Counted from the stretch's first letter, positions 16,327 through 25,399 are shown. The stretch: 64,000 bases of DNA from Sva-07 sp963715285 (GCA_963715285.1 CAVQRU010000035.1:1-64000); one strand, 5' to 3'. Numbers and translations are program-made. The notes: generated by a model not told the origin, from the sequence alone.

Positions 16327-17151
16327 TCAGGCGGAGGCGGTTTCGAGGGCGCGGCGGGTGAGGACCCTGGCGAGGTGCTGGCGATACTCGACGCTCGCAT
16401 TGAGGTCGGCCTGCGGATCGGCGTCGGCGGCCGCCTGTTCGGCGGCGTCGGCCACGCTGGCGCCGCCCGCGATCGCCGCAGCGACGCTGGTTGCGAGCAC
16501 CGGGGTGGATCCCATGTTGACCAGGCCGACGCCCGCCTGGTCGCCGTTGCGCCAGGCGGCCACGCCGACGATCGCCCAGTCCTGGGCACGGCGGTTGAAC
16601 TTCTGGAAGCTCCACCCGGCACCGTTCATCTTCGGTACCCGGATCTCGGTGAGCACCTCGTCGGGCTCGAGCGCCGACTCGAAGAACGTCTGGTAGAAGT
16701 CGCCCGCAGCGATCTCGCGGGTGCCGTTCGGGCCATGTGCGACGTAGGTGGCGCCGAGGGCGAGTGTCGTCGCGGGAAGGTCGGACGCCGGGTCGGCGTG
16801 GGCGATCGACCCGCCGATCGTGCCGCGGTGGCGAACCTGCGGGTCGCCGACGTGACCCGCGGCGTGTGCCAGGAGCGGGACGTGTTGGCGCAACACGTCG
16901 GACGTCTCGACGTCCATGTGGCGCGTCATGGCCCCGATGGCGACGTGGTCGCCGTTCTCGCGGATGTACGACAGGTCGCTGAGGCGCCCGATGTCGATCA
17001 GCACGCTCGGCTGGGCGAGGCGCAGCTTCATCATCGGCAGCAGGCTGTGCCCACCGGCGATGAACTTGGCCTCGTCGCCGTGCTGGCCGATGAGGCTGAT
17101 GGCCTCCTCGGCGGACTCGGCGCGGACGTAGTCGAATGCGGCGGGAATCAC
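16327..17151 (-). CDS. coxM: CO dehydrogenase-type FAD-binding subunit CoxM
   Basis: A 274-aa FAD-binding subunit of a xanthine-oxidase-family hydroxylase. The two FAD motifs are AGGHSLLPMMKLRLAQP (about 32-48) and TIGGSIAHADPASDLP (about 111-126); a C-terminal CO_deh_flav_C domain follows. It passes electrons from the 2Fe-2S subunit to the quinone or other acceptor. The GTG start overlaps the coxL stop (GTGA), so translation is coupled. It is the last gene of coxS-coxL-coxM. Confidence 0.93.
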   Translation of the reverse strand: MIPAAFDYVRAESAEEAISLIGQHGDEAKFIAGGHSLLPMMKLRLAQPSVLIDIGRLSDLSYIRENGDHVAIGAMTRHMDVETSDVLRQHVPLLAHAAGHVGDPQVRHRGTIGGSIAHADPASDLPATTLALGATYVAHGPNGTREIAAGDFYQTFFESALEPDEVLTEIRVPKMNGAGWSFQKFNRRAQDWAIVGVAAWRNGDQAGVGLVNMGSTPVLATSVAAAIAGGASVADAAEQAAADADPQADLNASVEYRQHLARVLTRRALETASA

Positions 17152-19556
17152 TGGTTGCCTCCGGTGGCGCTGGTGGATTGGGCGGCGCGGATGGCGTTCC
17201 ACACCGTGTTGGGACTGGCGGGCATCGACATGTCGCGGACCCCGAGGCCCGAGAGCGCGTCGACGATGGCGTTCATCACGGCGGGTGCCGCCCCGATCGT
17301 GCCGGCCTCGCCGACCCCTTTGACGCCGAGCGGGTTGGTCGGTGATGGGGTGACCGAGTGGCCGAGCGTGATCGATGGAACGTCGCTCGCCGCCGGCACG
17401 AGGTAGTCGGCGAGCGTCGACGTGCGCAGGTTGCCGTCGGAGTCGTGGTCGGCGCCCTCGTAGAGCGCCTGCGCGAGGCCCTGCACGACGCCGCCGTGCA
17501 CCTGGCCCTCGACGATCATCGGGTTGACCTGGTTGCCGCAATCGTCGACGGCGACGTACTTCAGCACGTCGACGTCACCGGTCTCGGTGTCGATCTCGAC
17601 GAGGCACATGTGGGTGCCGAAGGGCCACGAGAAGTTCGGCGGGTCGTAGGTGACCTGGGCCTCGAGGTTGGGTTCGAGGCCGTCGGGGAGGTCGTGGGCG
17701 GTGAACGCCGCGAACGCGATCGCGGCCAACGGGACCTCGCGGTCGGGCGAACCCGCGACACGGAACGTCCCGCCCGCGAACTCGATGTCGTCGACGTTCG
17801 CCTCGAGCTGGTGCGCCGCGATCTGCTTGGCCTTGTCGATCACCTTGTCGCACGCCATGCCGACGGCCACGCCACCGACCGGCAGCGAACGCGAGCCGTA
17901 GGTGTCCATGCCGAGTGGCGCGATCGCGGTGTCGGAGTGCAGCACGTCGACATCGGCGGGGTCGATGCCCAGCTTGTCGGCGACGATCATCGACCAGGAG
18001 GTCTCGTGTCCCTGACCGTGCGGTGACGTGCCGGTGACGACCTGCACCTTCGAGGTCGGCAGGATGCGAACGGTTGCCGCCTCCCATCCGCCGGCGGAGT
18101 AGTTGAGCGAGGCGAGGACCCGCGACGGGGCGAGGCCGCACATCTCGAAGTAGCTCGACACGCCGAGGCCGAGCCGCTTGGTGGAGCCCTCGACGTTCTG
18201 TTCGGCCTGCCGGGCCCGGACGCCGGCGTAATCGATCATCTCGGCAGCGATCGTGGCCGCCTTGTCGTGATCGCCGGAGTCGTAGACCAGGCCGGTGAAC
18301 GCCTCGTACGGGAACTGCTCCTTGCGGATGAAGTTGCGTCGCCGGAACTCGAGCGGGTCGGCGCCCACCTCCTTCGCCAGCGCGTCCATCGCCCGTTCGA
18401 TGGCGTAGGTGGCCTCGGGGCGACCGGCGCCACGGTAGGCATCGGTCGGCGTGAGGTTGGTGAACACGCCGGTGCACGAGAAGTCGTAGGCCTTTGGCAG
18501 GTCGTAGACCCCGGCGTACAGGAACGCCCCGAGGATCGGGATGCCGGGGGTGATCAGCTGCAGGTAGGCGCCCATGTCGGCGGTGAGGCGCACCCGCATC
18601 GCGGTGAGCTTCCCGGCCGAGTCGGCGGCGAGTTCGATGTGCTGGATCTGCCCACGCCCCTGGATCGTGGCGACCGTGTTCTCCGAGCGGGTCTCGTTCC
18701 AGCGCACGGGCACTCCGTGCTTGCGTGAGAGGGCGACGCACAGCAGTTCCTCGGCGTACACGTCGAGCTTGGCGCCGAAGCCGCCGCCGACAGCCGGAGC
18801 GACGACGCGCAGCTGATGCTCGGGCACGCCGAGCGTGACGGCGATCATCACCTTGAGCACGTGCGGGATCTGGGTGGAGCTGTAGAGGGTGACGTCACCA
18901 CCGAACGGCTGTGGGATCGACACGACGGCCCGTGGCTCCATCGCCATCGGGATCAGCCGTTGCTGCACGTAGCGTTCGCTCACCGTGTAGGCGGCCTCGT
19001 CGAACGCCTTCTGGACCGCGCCGTCGGTCTCCTCGACCAGGAGGTTCCACGTGTACGACGAGTTCGTGCCGAGGTCGGGGTGGACGACGATGCGGTCGGA
19101 GAGCGCGTCGTCGAGATCGATGATCGGCTCACCCGGGTCGTACTCGACGTCGATCGCCTCGATGGCGTCGTGGGCGATCGTGTCGGAGTCGGCGAGCACC
19201 ACCGCCACGCCGTCGCCGACGTAGTGGACCGCGTCGATCGCGATCGGGTGGTGCGGCGGGTTCAACATGTCCTCGGTGACCGCCCACGCGCACGGCATCG
19301 GCGCCGCCCAGAGGTCGGCGAGGTCAGCGCCGGTGTACACCGCCTGCACGCCGGGCATCGCCGCGGCGGCGGTCGTGTCGATCGACACGATCTTCGCGCT
19401 GGCGTACGGGCTGCGCAGCACCGCCATGAAGAGGGCCCCCGGCACCTTCATGTCGTTGGCGAACACCGCTTCGCCGGTCAGGAGGACCGGGTCTTCCTTG
19501 CGGAGTACGCGCGTGCCGATCACCGCGGTGTCGGTCGGTTCGTCGGTCATGGTCAT
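17148..19556 (-). CDS. coxL: Molybdenum-binding large subunit, CoxL-like form II
   Basis: An 802-aa molybdopterin subunit of the xanthine-oxidase family, full length. GGGFGAK (about 257-263) contacts the cofactor; the active-site loop reads AYRGAGR (373-379), which is the form II signature, whereas proven CO dehydrogenases (form I) have AYxCSFR with the Cu-binding Cys. The C-terminal GVGEAGTIG provides the catalytic Glu. It is therefore a molybdenum hydroxylase whose substrate need not be CO. It lies 51 nt after coxS and is coupled to coxM; a second ATG at 19550 is an alternative start. Confidence 0.93.
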   Translation of the reverse strand: MTMTDEPTDTAVIGTRVLRKEDPVLLTGEAVFANDMKVPGALFMAVLRSPYASAKIVSIDTTAAAAMPGVQAVYTGADLADLWAAPMPCAWAVTEDMLNPPHHPIAIDAVHYVGDGVAVVLADSDTIAHDAIEAIDVEYDPGEPIIDLDDALSDRIVVHPDLGTNSSYTWNLLVEETDGAVQKAFDEAAYTVSERYVQQRLIPMAMEPRAVVSIPQPFGGDVTLYSSTQIPHVLKVMIAVTLGVPEHQLRVVAPAVGGGFGAKLDVYAEELLCVALSRKHGVPVRWNETRSENTVATIQGRGQIQHIELAADSAGKLTAMRVRLTADMGAYLQLITPGIPILGAFLYAGVYDLPKAYDFSCTGVFTNLTPTDAYRGAGRPEATYAIERAMDALAKEVGADPLEFRRRNFIRKEQFPYEAFTGLVYDSGDHDKAATIAAEMIDYAGVRARQAEQNVEGSTKRLGLGVSSYFEMCGLAPSRVLASLNYSAGGWEAATVRILPTSKVQVVTGTSPHGQGHETSWSMIVADKLGIDPADVDVLHSDTAIAPLGMDTYGSRSLPVGGVAVGMACDKVIDKAKQIAAHQLEANVDDIEFAGGTFRVAGSPDREVPLAAIAFAAFTAHDLPDGLEPNLEAQVTYDPPNFSWPFGTHMCLVEIDTETGDVDVLKYVAVDDCGNQVNPMIVEGQVHGGVVQGLAQALYEGADHDSDGNLRTSTLADYLVPAASDVPSITLGHSVTPSPTNPLGVKGVGEAGTIGAAPAVMNAIVDALSGLGVRDMSMPASPNTVWNAIRAAQSTSATGGNQ

Positions 19557-19607
19557 CGCTGGACCCCCATCCAGTTGGCGTCAACGTGTGACGGTGTGAT
19601 GTTTTGA

Positions 19608-20072
19608 TCAGGCGTTCGCCGACGCTGCGGCGAGCACCGACTTGACGATGTTGTGGTAGCCGGTGCAACGGCACAGGTTCCCCTCGAGCCCGATCCGCAC
19701 GTCCTCCTCGGTCGGGTTCGGGTTCTCCTCGAGCAGGCTCGTGGCGGCCATCACCATCCCGGGCGTGCAGTAGCCGCACTGCAGACCGTGGTTCTCCATG
19801 AAGGCCTGCTGCATCGGGTGCAGCGTGCCGTCGGCTGCGGCCATCCCCTCGATCGTGCGGATGTCCTGGCCGTCGGCCTGGACGGCGAGCACGGTGCAGC
19901 TCTTGACCGCCTCACCGTTGAGGTGCAGCGAACACGCGCCGCACGACGAGGTGTCGCAGCCGATGTTGGTGCCGGTGAGCCCGACGACTTCACGGATGTA
20001 CTGCACGAGGAGCAGCCGTGGCTCCACGTCGTGTGTCTGCGTCGTACCGTTGACGGTGACGGTGATCTCCAC
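19608..20072 (-). CDS. coxS: 2Fe-2S subunit CoxS
   Basis: A 154-aa protein with two [2Fe-2S] domains: the plant-ferredoxin-like set GCDTSSCGACSLHLNG plus SCTVLAVQADG, and the helical set CGYCTPG and CRCTGY. All eight cluster cysteines are present. It carries electrons from the Mo site to CoxM. I use the GTG at 20072, which has GGGGG about 6 nt upstream; a TTG at 20084 would add four residues. It is the first gene of coxSLM, 120 nt from the preceding gene. Confidence 0.92.
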   Translation of the reverse strand: MEITVTVNGTTQTHDVEPRLLLVQYIREVVGLTGTNIGCDTSSCGACSLHLNGEAVKSCTVLAVQADGQDIRTIEGMAAADGTLHPMQQAFMENHGLQCGYCTPGMVMAATSLLEENPNPTEEDVRIGLEGNLCRCTGYHNIVKSVLAAASANA

Positions 20073-20192
20073 TGATGCCCCCAAGTCGCTCGTGGTGTGC
20101 TGTGTCCGGGGTGTCCCGGGTCAACATCATGCACCATCGGGGGCATCCCCGGACAACCGAGCGTCGCGGTGCGGCCCCGCGCGCTGGTCGGC

Positions 20193-20672
20193 TCAGGTGA
20201 CGTTCGCGATGTCCGTGACGGCGAGGTACAGGAGGAACCCGATGATCGTGACCCCGAACACCGTGTAATGCCACCGCTTGGGGTGGTCGGCGCGCCAGAA
20301 CCGGCGGATGCTGTAGGTGATCGAGACGATCGCGAGCAGACCGATCACGATCCCGATGACCGGCCCGACGCCGCGGGCGATGCCGACGGCCGGCAGGACG
20401 AACGGGAACACGATGTACATCAGCAGGCACCGACAGGTGCTGATCAGCAGCGACTTCTGGAACGCGGAGCGGGCCTCGGCCTTCGTGGACGTGGTGCCCT
20501 CGGGGAGGATCAGGAGGCGTCGCATGAACCGATCGGCGGCCGACGACGGCACCGTGACGGGCGACGGGGTGGTCGTGCCGGCGGCGTCGGCGCTCGTGGG
20601 CGCATCGGGGGCCGCGGTGTGCGCGGTGCCGGCGATGGGGGGCTGGTCGGCGGTGGTGCTCATGGCCGTCAC
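20193..20672 (-). CDS. Small membrane protein of unknown function
   Basis: A 159-aa protein. The first 45 residues are Ala/Thr/Pro-rich and disordered. Three hydrophobic segments follow (about residues 75-95, 100-120 and 137-155) with a basic SIRRFWRADHPKRWHY loop between the last two. I recognise no family with certainty, though it resembles small actinobacterial membrane proteins found near transport genes. The GTG start overlaps the HAD gene stop by 4 nt, so it is the third gene of the K+ channel operon. Confidence 0.75.
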   Translation of the reverse strand: MTAMSTTADQPPIAGTAHTAAPDAPTSADAAGTTTPSPVTVPSSAADRFMRRLLILPEGTTSTKAEARSAFQKSLLISTCRCLLMYIVFPFVLPAVGIARGVGPVIGIVIGLLAIVSITYSIRRFWRADHPKRWHYTVFGVTIIGFLLYLAVTDIANVT

Positions 20673-21343
20673 GAACGGTACGTCGCTGCGACCGCCGCGG
20701 CAACTTCGGCCGGAGACGCGACGAGGGCGCAGGCGCCGGCGTCGGACAGCTCGTCGGGGGAGCCGAAGCCCCAGGTGACCCCGATGCAGTCGACGCCGTT
20801 CGACCGGGCTCCCTCCACGTCGTGGTCACGGTCGCCGATCATCACGACGTGGTGGCCGTCGCGGTCGCCGGCGAGGCCGAGTTCGCCCAGGGCGTAGGCG
20901 ATCACGTCGGCCTTGGTGCGTCGGCCGGAGCCGACTGCGACGGTCGCGCCGGCCTGGAGCGCGAAGTGGTGGCTGAAACCGAAGTGCTCGACGATGCGGA
21001 TCGCCGTCGGTTGCGGCTTGGCCGTGGCGAGCGACAACGTGTAGCCCGATTCGACGAGCTCCTCGAGCATCTCGGCGACTCCCGGGTACACCTCGTTCTC
21101 GAACAGACCGACGTCCTCGTAGCGCACCCGGTACGCCTCGACCACCCGTTCGATGTCGTCGTGCGGCACGCCGAGGGTGGGGAAGCTGAGCTCGAACGGG
21201 GGCCCGATCACGGCGCGGACCTGCTCGTCGGTGGGTGGTTCGTACCCGCAGGTGCTGAAGGCGTGTCGGAGCGAGCGGCCGATCCCTGGCGACGAATCCG
21301 ACAGGGTGCCGTCGAGATCGAGCAGGACGTGGACGCCGCTCAT
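20669..21343 (-). CDS. HAD-superfamily hydrolase (phosphoglycolate phosphatase-like)
   Basis: A 224-aa HAD hydrolase, subfamily IA. Motif I DLDGTLSDS (about 8-16) holds the nucleophile and acid Asp, motif II is SLATAKPQ, motif III includes the Lys in RRTKADV, and motif IV is MIGDRDHDVEGA. The long cap (YEPPTDEQVRAVIG) matches Gph-like proteins. The substrate is unknown; phosphoglycolate or another small phosphate ester is plausible. Four-nt overlaps join it to the K+ channel upstream and the membrane protein downstream. Confidence 0.88.
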   Translation of the reverse strand: MSGVHVLLDLDGTLSDSSPGIGRSLRHAFSTCGYEPPTDEQVRAVIGPPFELSFPTLGVPHDDIERVVEAYRVRYEDVGLFENEVYPGVAEMLEELVESGYTLSLATAKPQPTAIRIVEHFGFSHHFALQAGATVAVGSGRRTKADVIAYALGELGLAGDRDGHHVVMIGDRDHDVEGARSNGVDCIGVTWGFGSPDELSDAGACALVASPAEVAAAVAATYRS

Positions 21344-22332
21344 CGCCCGGCCAGCTCTTCCAGACGCTGCAGGTCGTCGTCGGTGCCGACGGCGATCAGC
21401 ACCTGGCGCGGCTCGATCACCATGCCGGGGTCGGGGTTGGTGGTGAACGTCCCGTCGGGGCGCCGAACGGCGAGGATCAGCACCCCGGTCTGCTTGCGCA
21501 GGTTCGCCTCGCGCAACGTCTTGCCGGCGAGGTCGGATGCCTCGGACACGTCGTACTCCTGCATGCGGAACTCCAGGGATCGTTCGTGCATGACGACGTC
21601 GATGAACTCGGCGACGTGCGGTCGGGCGACGAACGACGCCATCCGGGCAGCCCCGAGTTCCTGGGGGTTCACCACGCGGTCGGCGCCGGCGTTGGCGAGC
21701 TTCGGCACGCTCTCGTCCTGGCGGGCGCGGGCGACGATGAACAGGTCGGGCATGATCGCCCGGGCCGACAGGGTGACGAAGAGGTTCTCCGCATCGCCCT
21801 CGAGCGCGGCGATGAGCGCGCCGGCGCGTTCGAGCCCTGCCCGGCGCAGCGTGCTGTCGAGCGTGGCGTCGCCGACGACGGTCGGGTACGGGACGTTCTC
21901 GAGGCGGTCGGGGTCGACGTCGACGATCACCACCGGATGCCCGGCCGCCACGAGGTCATCGGCGACGGCACGTCCGACGCGGCCCCATCCGCACACGATC
22001 GTGTGCTCGCTCAGCTTGCTGATCTCGCGATCCATGATGCGCCTCCCGACGAAGTCACGCAGTTGTCCGTCCACGACGACCTGGACGGAGAGGGTGAAGG
22101 TGTACAGCACGGTCGACACGCCGATGATGATCAGGACGATCGTGAACCACTGCTCGAGGACGGTGAACTCCTCGAGTTCGCGGAAGCCGACCGTGGTGAC
22201 CGTCGTGACCGTCTGGTACACGGCGTCGGTGAACGACATGCCGAAGAGCAGGTAGCCGATCGTGCCGATCACCATCACAGCGATCACCATGGCGACCGCA
22301 CGCTGGAGGCGGCCGATCGGGCTGTAGTTCAC
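21340..22332 (-). CDS. Potassium channel protein with TrkA-N/TrkA-C (RCK) domains
   Basis: A 330-aa two-helix K+ channel. The two membrane helices (about 8-30 and 60-85) flank a pore with filter TTVTTVGF (about 43-50); the usual TVGYGD is TVGF here, as in several prokaryotic RCK channels. An RCK N domain with HTIVCGWGRVGRAVADDLV (about 110-128) and a TrkA-C domain at the end gate the channel by ligand or Ca2+ binding. The GTG start has a TACCGT hexamer 7 nt upstream. It is first in an operon with HAD and a small membrane protein. Confidence 0.9.
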   Translation of the reverse strand: MNYSPIGRLQRAVAMVIAVMVIGTIGYLLFGMSFTDAVYQTVTTVTTVGFRELEEFTVLEQWFTIVLIIIGVSTVLYTFTLSVQVVVDGQLRDFVGRRIMDREISKLSEHTIVCGWGRVGRAVADDLVAAGHPVVIVDVDPDRLENVPYPTVVGDATLDSTLRRAGLERAGALIAALEGDAENLFVTLSARAIMPDLFIVARARQDESVPKLANAGADRVVNPQELGAARMASFVARPHVAEFIDVVMHERSLEFRMQEYDVSEASDLAGKTLREANLRKQTGVLILAVRRPDGTFTTNPDPGMVIEPRQVLIAVGTDDDLQRLEELAGR

Positions 22333-22339
22333 GACGGCG

Positions 22340-22345
22340 ACGGTA
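22340..22345 (-). promoter_or_regulatory. Putative leaderless -10 element of the K+ channel operon
   Basis: TACCGT on the minus strand, 7 nt upstream of the GTG at 22332. Confidence 0.4.
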
Positions 22346-22368
22346 GCCCGCGCACCTCTCGCCGACAG

Positions 22369-22401
22369 CGTTACATCTGGGGTCAGACCCCAGATGTAAC
22401 G
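22369..22401. repeat. GGGGTC-core hairpin after the PhnZ-like HD gene
   Basis: A perfect 16-bp inverted repeat (22369-22384 and 22386-22401) around a central A: CGTTACATCTGGGGTC. One base separates it from the complement of the HD gene stop at 22403. It lies 24 nt upstream of the K+ channel -10. Confidence 0.92.
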
Positions 22402-22402
22402 G

Positions 22403-22960
22403 TCAGCGGCCGCGGAGGATCTCGCGGATCAGGGGTTCGTAGTGTTCGAGGGGGTTGCTGACGTAGTCGGCGTCGAAGGCCGTCTGGTCGTACTTGGCGC
22501 AGAACTCCTCGGTGTACTCGAAGTACGGCGAGTCGCGGTGGGCGTCGCGGGCGTTCTTGTCGAGTCCGATGTAGTCCCAGAAGTAGTAGCCCTGGAACTC
22601 GCCGTGGTGCTTGACCATGAAGTGGTTGGCCTCGGACACGAACGGCTTGAGGATGCCGGCGGCGATGTCGGGGTGGCTGTACGGGCTGAGCGTGTCGCCG
22701 ATGTCGTGCAGCAGCGCGCAGAGCACGTATTCGTCGTCGCGGCCGTCCTTCTCGGCGCGGGTCGCCGTCTGGAGGCTGTGTTCGAGCCGGTTGACCGGGA
22801 ACCCGCCGTGGTCGAACTCGAGCGCCTTCATCAGGTCGATCACGCGCTCGGCGACGAACGATTGGGTGATCGCCAGCTGCGGGGCGATGATCGCCCAGTC
22901 CTCGGCGGTCGACTCCTCGAACGTCTTGAACGAGGTGCGTGGATGCTCGGTGGTGGTCAT
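22403..22960 (-). CDS. HD-domain protein of the PhnZ-like oxygenase/phosphohydrolase group
   Basis: A 185-aa HD-domain protein. Metal-binding residues are visible in order: His in RLEHSLQTATRA, His-Asp in CALLHDIGDTLSPYSHPD, and further His in ANHFMVKHHGEFQGYYFWDY; QTAFDADY closes the fold. This pattern is that of PhnZ and its relatives, diiron oxygenases that split organophosphonates, and of predicted HD phosphohydrolases (COG4341). The exact reaction is not deducible. A GAGGAG Shine-Dalgarno precedes the ATG at 22960. It lies just after the orphan CoxL-like gene, between two GGGGTC-core hairpins. Confidence 0.83.
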   Translation of the reverse strand: MTTTEHPRTSFKTFEESTAEDWAIIAPQLAITQSFVAERVIDLMKALEFDHGGFPVNRLEHSLQTATRAEKDGRDDEYVLCALLHDIGDTLSPYSHPDIAAGILKPFVSEANHFMVKHHGEFQGYYFWDYIGLDKNARDAHRDSPYFEYTEEFCAKYDQTAFDADYVSNPLEHYEPLIREILRGR

Positions 22961-22977
22961 GTCGTTGCTCCTCAGCA

Positions 22978-23008
22978 ATTGCAGCAGGGGTCTGACCCCT
23001 GCTGCAAT
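22978..23008. repeat. GGGGTC-core hairpin after the orphan CoxL-like gene
   Basis: A perfect 15-bp inverted repeat (22978-22992 and 22994-23008) around a central T: ATTGCAGCAGGGGTC. It ends 2 nt from the complement of the CoxL-like stop at 23011. The arms are identical to the copy at 52180-52210, 29 kb away. Confidence 0.93.
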
Positions 23009-23010
23009 CA

Positions 23011-25341
23011 TCACGTGGCGGATTGGATGGCGCGCCAGACTTTTTCGGACGTGGCGGGCATGTCGATGTGGCGGATGCCGAGATGGGACAGGGCGTCGAT
23101 CACCGCGGACTGTACGGCGGGGGTGGACCCGATCGTGCCGGACTCGCCGATGCCCTTGGCGCCGAGCGGGTTGACGAACGTCGGGGTCTCCATGTGGATC
23201 ACCTCGAAGCTCGGCAGCTCGGTCGCCGAGATCATCCCGTAGTCGGCCAGATTCGACGTGACCGGGTTGCCGTCCTCGTCGTAGCGGACCTCTTCGAGCA
23301 GCGCCTGTGCGGTGCCCTGGGCGATGCCACCGTGGATCTGGCCGTCGAGCAGCATCGGGTTGACCACCCGACCGGCGTCGTCGCAGGCGATCTGGCGAAG
23401 GTGCCGGACCTGGCCGGTGCCGATGTCGACCTCGACGACGGAGACGTGGGCGCCGAACGGGAACGTCGGCTGACCGGCATCGAACCGGGTGTCGACGGTG
23501 AGGCTCGGGGAGTGGCCCGTCTCCATGTCGGCAGCGATCGACCCGAAGCCCTGGTGGGTCTTCGCGGCGACGGCGAGTTCTCCCCAGGTCTTGCCGACTG
23601 CGGGGGTACCGGCGACGTGGAACGCTCCCTGGTCCTTGTCGAGCACGATGTCGCCCTCGTCGGCCTCGAGCAGTGAAGCGGCGAGGTTGCGGGCCATCTC
23701 GACCAGCTCGATCGACGCCTTGTTGACTGCGGCCCCACCGACCTGCAGCGACCTCGAGCCCATCGTGCCGCCCCCCTCGGGAACGAGATCGGTGTCGCCC
23801 CAGATCAGGGTGATCTTGTCCATCGGGATGCCCGTCTGGTCGCTGGCGATCATCGACCACGACGTGTCGTGACCCTGCCCGTGCGGCGACGTGCCGGTGT
23901 ACACGAGTGCCGAGCCGTCGTCCTGCACCTCGATCTTGGCGGCTTCGCCCATCGGGTCGACGCCACCGGTGATCTCGACGTAGACACTGACACCGATGCC
24001 GAGCTGCTTGTCGTCTCCCGCCTCGCGGCGGCGCGCCTGTTCGGCGCGCAACTCGGTGTAGCCGGCGGCGTCGAGCGCCTTGTCGAGCGCGCCTTCGAAG
24101 TCGCCGACGTCGTAGATCTGACCGATCGCGGTGGTGTGCGGTTCGGTGAACTTCGGGATCAGGTTCATCCGCCGCACCTCGGCGGGGTCCTTGCCGATCT
24201 CGGCGGCGAACAGGTCCATCGCCCGCTCCGCAGCAGCGGTCGCCTCCGGTCGACCGGCACCGCGGTAGGGCACGGTCGGTGTCGTGTTCGTGAGCACGGT
24301 GGTCGCGCGCACCTCGATGTTCGGGATGTCGTACACGGCCGACGCCATCGGGCGCGTCATGGCGAAGCCCAGCACACCGCCCACGTCCATGAACCCACCG
24401 GCGTCCTGGAACAGGTGCAGCTGGTAGTGGGTGACCTTGCCCTCGCGGGTGCCGCCGATGGTGGCGTACTGGAGCTGGCTGCGGCCGTGGCCGAGGTTCA
24501 TCATCGACTCGCTGCGGGTCTCGCTCCAACGGACCGGGCGCCCGACCGCCTTGGAGATCGGGCCGAGCAACATCTCCTCCGCGTAGGTGCCGATCTTCGC
24601 GCCGAACGCCCCGCCGACATCGGGCGTGATCACCCGGACGAGACCCGGGTCGACGCCGTTGGCCGCGGCGATCGGGACCTTGACGCCCTGGGCGTGCTGG
24701 GTCGAGAGCCACTGGTGGAGGCGACCGTGGACCCAGGCGGCCGCGGATCCGCGGACCTCGAGCGGGCACGGCGCAACGCGCTGGTTGAGGAAGCGGCCCG
24801 TGACGACGACCTCGCAGTCGGCGAAGTAGTCGTCGGTCGCCGTGTTCTCGGGCATCCCGAGCACCGTGGTGTCGAAGACGGCGTTCGAGCCGGCTGCCTC
24901 GTAGATCAGCAATTCGGAGGCCATCGATGCCTCGATGTCGACGAGCGCCGGGAGGAAGTCGACGTCGACGAACACCATCTCGGCGGCGTCGGTTGCCTGC
25001 GCGAGCGTTTCGGCGACGATCGCCACCACCGGCTCTCCGACGAAGCGCACCTTGTCGCTTGCGAGCAGGGTGCGTGCGACCGCTGGATTGAACTGCGACG
25101 GAACCGGCTCGAGGCCGAGCGACTCGGCGGTGAACACACCGACCACGCCCGGCATGTCCTTCGCACCGTCGATGTCGATCGACAGGATCGTGCCGTGCGC
25201 GACCGCGGATCGTGCGTAGACCACGTGCAGCGCCCCGGCGAGCAGTTCCTCGTCCAGGTCGTCGACGTACACCCCGCCTGTCGTCAGGAACTTCGGGTCT
25301 TCCTTGCGCTGGACCCTGGTCCCCAGAATGCTGCCGGCCAC
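23011..25341 (-). CDS. Second molybdopterin-binding subunit, CoxL-like form II (orphan)
   Basis: A 776-aa xanthine-oxidase-family large subunit, full length. It has GGAFGAK (about 243-249), the active loop PYRGAGR (358-364) in place of AYRGAGR, GTSPHGQGHDTSW, and the catalytic-Glu segment GIGESGTIG near the end. It is only distantly similar to the CoxL at 17148, so it is not a recent duplicate. No second small or medium subunit lies beside it; it may share CoxS/CoxM or use partners elsewhere. The GTG start has GAGGAG 8 nt upstream. It follows divIC by 58 nt and precedes the HD gene. Confidence 0.92.
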   Translation of the reverse strand: MAGSILGTRVQRKEDPKFLTTGGVYVDDLDEELLAGALHVVYARSAVAHGTILSIDIDGAKDMPGVVGVFTAESLGLEPVPSQFNPAVARTLLASDKVRFVGEPVVAIVAETLAQATDAAEMVFVDVDFLPALVDIEASMASELLIYEAAGSNAVFDTTVLGMPENTATDDYFADCEVVVTGRFLNQRVAPCPLEVRGSAAAWVHGRLHQWLSTQHAQGVKVPIAAANGVDPGLVRVITPDVGGAFGAKIGTYAEEMLLGPISKAVGRPVRWSETRSESMMNLGHGRSQLQYATIGGTREGKVTHYQLHLFQDAGGFMDVGGVLGFAMTRPMASAVYDIPNIEVRATTVLTNTTPTVPYRGAGRPEATAAAERAMDLFAAEIGKDPAEVRRMNLIPKFTEPHTTAIGQIYDVGDFEGALDKALDAAGYTELRAEQARRREAGDDKQLGIGVSVYVEITGGVDPMGEAAKIEVQDDGSALVYTGTSPHGQGHDTSWSMIASDQTGIPMDKITLIWGDTDLVPEGGGTMGSRSLQVGGAAVNKASIELVEMARNLAASLLEADEGDIVLDKDQGAFHVAGTPAVGKTWGELAVAAKTHQGFGSIAADMETGHSPSLTVDTRFDAGQPTFPFGAHVSVVEVDIGTGQVRHLRQIACDDAGRVVNPMLLDGQIHGGIAQGTAQALLEEVRYDEDGNPVTSNLADYGMISATELPSFEVIHMETPTFVNPLGAKGIGESGTIGSTPAVQSAVIDALSHLGIRHIDMPATSEKVWRAIQSAT

Positions 25342-25399
25342 GTGCTCTCCTCACCCCATCGCATGTTGCGCCGTTCGTCGGCGTCCGTGGGTGCCGAAC

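Noticed and set aside
16284..16622. Short ORFs around the coxM end
   Set aside because: They lie in other frames of coxM and the hairpin at 16292; none has a start signal or domain.
22403..25354. 983-codon minus-strand frame spanning the orphan CoxL-like gene and the HD gene
   Set aside because: Its N-terminal 800 codons are an out-of-frame shadow of the CoxL-like gene; only the last 185 codons, from the ATG at 22960, are the real HD protein.
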